In this document: piece after piece, positions 59,701 through 62,700 of the stretch
How positions within the stretch are numbered: the first letter of the stretch is position 1
Layout: every line of letters starts with the position of its first letter
NCBI RefSeq assembly: GCF_018131105.1
Contig: NZ_JAFCJI010000007.1
Location: 1 to 64,000, forward strand
Direction of reading: 5' to 3'
Length of the DNA stretch: 64,000 nt
Source: Bradyrhizobium manausense
Lineage (GTDB): Bacteria; Pseudomonadota; Alphaproteobacteria; Rhizobiales; Xanthobacteraceae
The notes under the pieces: model-generated
What the model saw: the letters and a program-made list of their open reading frames with translations, nothing else
The model's database searches: none
Told to the model about the DNA's origin: nothing
Made by a program: the position numbers and the translations under genes

Positions 59701-62700
59701 GATGACGTTGATACCGACCGACCCCGCAATGGCGGTGCCCTCGCCCGTGCCGCCTGCCGCCGCCACGCCCCACACGACGAAATCGTCGGTGCCTCCATTG
59801 GGAACGATTGCCTCGATCGTGATGCCGTCGCCCGTGACGCTCGAATTGCTGTCGACGAACGCCTTGTTGGTGGCATTGACGACGTTGAGTCCGATACCAG
59901 CACCGATGTTTGCGCTCGCACTGCTATCGAGAGAAGCGCCGGTACCCTTGGCCGAAGCGTCGTTTTCGGCCTGCGCCGAAATCTTGACGGCGTGAGCAGC
60001 CGTCAGGCTTGCACCGTGCGTGATCTTCGCTGTGTTGTCGGAGGTGAGGACGTTGACCGAAACCGCTGCCGCGATGCCGACCCCGCTCGAACCTTCGCCG
60101 GACTGGGAACTGCTCTGCTCGCTCCCCTTGGAGGCCTCGCCGCCGGACGTCGGCAGCGCCGTTTTGCTGCCCTTGTTGCTGACGGGGCTGTTCGCCTGAT
60201 TGGACGATTCCGTGTCGGCGGAGTTTCCGGATGACTTGGCGCCCTGAACGCTCGCAAGCGCTTCCGCATGACTGGCAACAATCGAAGTCGACTGTACCGT
60301 GGCTGCGCCGCCCGACGTCGTGATGCTGCGCGCGAGTTCGGCGCTCACCTCTTCGATGACGACCGCCACCGTGACGGACGCCCCGACGCCAACCTTCTTG
60401 GCGGCAGCTTTCGCGCTGGTCGTGGACAGAAACTCACCGCCGTGCGAGGCCGTGATCGATACGTCACCCGTCGCCGACAGCGCGCTGTCGAGCACAGGCT
60501 TGGTCCCGGCATAGGCCGAGGTCGTGTCCTGGGCGACCAGGACTGCGACGCCGATACCCACTCCCACTCCGCCCGAAGAGGCGCCGTTCTCACCATGGGT
60601 GAACGCAAAGTCGCCGGAGGCTGCCGAAACCGTGAAGGTCCCTACCGACCCGGTCCACGACGTCCCGTCGGTGATCTGCGCGTTGACCGTATTGGTGATC
60701 ACGTTGATCCCGACCGAGGCACCGACGCCTGCTTTCTCGCCTTCGGTGTCGCCATGCGGTTTGCCGGTCGCCAGATTCGATTCGTCGCTAACGGCCAGGA
60801 CCGAAGAGTTGTCTCCGCTCGTTGTCACAGCGGCGGTACCAGGCAGGCTGCCCGGGGTCTGTCCGACCACCGCTTGCGTGTCATTGTTCACGATATTGAT
60901 GGCGGCCGATATTCCGACGCCGATCTTGCCGCCGCTGGCGCCCGACGTTGCGTCGGCGCGAGACGAGTGCGCCAGATCATGCAGCGCCTGGCCCACGGGC
61001 GCGGCACCACTCAGCGCAATCGCTTTTCCGTCGTAGGCATCTCCCAGCGACGCCGCGAACTGGTAGTGGCCGCCGGTCAGGTCGATGACGTAGTAAATGG
61101 TGTTGTCGCTCAACCCGCCGAGCGGTGAGCCGCCGTTGGCATCATATTTGACCCGGTCACCGGTACGCACGGTCTCGTCTTCGCCGAGATCGAGTTCGGT
61201 GATGGTGCCGGTCGGGTCAAACGAGATCGCGCCGATCGGACTCGGAATCCCCGAGATGTATTTCCAAAGCTGGTTCGGGAGCGTTGTCGAGCCGCCCGAG
61301 GTGAGATCGACCAGTCCGGTGGCGCCACCGTCTTCGGCATCCTCCTTGGTGGTGCTATAAAGCTTGATGGTGCCGTCACCGTTGACGTGCACGAAATAGC
61401 TATCGGCGGGGGTAAGGCCGAACCCGCCAAGCCCGACATACTTGACCTGATCACCGCTCGCGAGGCCGGCATCCAGGCCGACAAAGAGCGTATCGTTCGC
61501 GGCGTCCACGACCGGCGCGGCGATCACCGGCGCGTCAATCTGCCGGTCGGCTACGACGGCACCAACGTTCAGACCACTGCCGCTGACCACGGCGCCGTTG
61601 CCGACAAAAGCTTGATTGGTGATGTTATTGACGTTGACCGCAACCGCGACGCCGACGCCGGTGCCGCCCTCTCCGGTGACCGCGGAACCATCCGCGAGCG
61701 CATGCCCGTCCACATTGGCCTGAGAATGGACGGTAATCAGCCCGGTCGCAGTGACATGCCCGCCGTCCGGGATCGACGCAACCGACGATCCGTTCTCGAT
61801 GTTGACCGCGATCGCACCCGCGACATCGACCTGCCCGCTGCCGGTATCGGCATCGGGAGCCGTCGCGCCGTTGTTGCCCTTGGCGCTTCCACCCGTCTTG
61901 GTCTTCGCCGTGGTATCGGCGAAGTCCATCTGATCCTGCTTCTTGCCGTCGGCCTTCTTGCCGTCGCCGCTGTCTTCGCCACCCTTCACGCTCGCTTTCG
62001 CCGAGCTCTCGCTGATCGAGATCGCGCTCGACATGAACGCCGCTGCGCCGCCGCTGGTGAAGAGATTGCGGGCGGTGGTGGCCTCCGAATCATCGTTGAC
62101 GATCGACAAGGCAAGCGAAATGCCGACGCCGGTCTTATCCGCTTCAGTGTCGCCTTCGGCGGACGTTCTGACGACATTGGTCAGCGTGGAGGTCAGGTTG
62201 AACCCGTCGGCACCGACCGTCAGCAGGCCGCCGCTGCCGATCGTTGCATGGGTATCGTCATTGGCGACCGAGATCGCAATGACGGGCGTGACCGCGGTCC
62301 CGCCCACCGAGCCGTTCTTGGCCTCGGTCTCCATCTCATGCGCAGACGCGGCATCGAGCGTCAGGCCTTTCGCGCCCGTGAGCAAGACGTTGTCGTCGAG
62401 GTAGGCCGCGGTCGTGTCTTCACCATAGTTGAACGCAACCGAGGCGCCGATACCGGTTTTGGGGTTCCCAGCGTCGGCCTCGTGCGGCGTCGCCTTTGCG
62501 ACGTTCTTCATGTCGGCGTGGGCTTCGATGGTGACGTCCGGGCTTCCGAGCAGCGTCACCTGCGCAGCATTATCGAGATAGGCCTTGTGATTGAACAGCG
62601 TGACATTGATTGCGAGCGATCCGGCAAAACTGACACTCGTGGCGTCGCCGAGGCCGGAGACCGCTTCCGCGCTGAATTCGCTCTGCTTGTCGTCCAGCGG

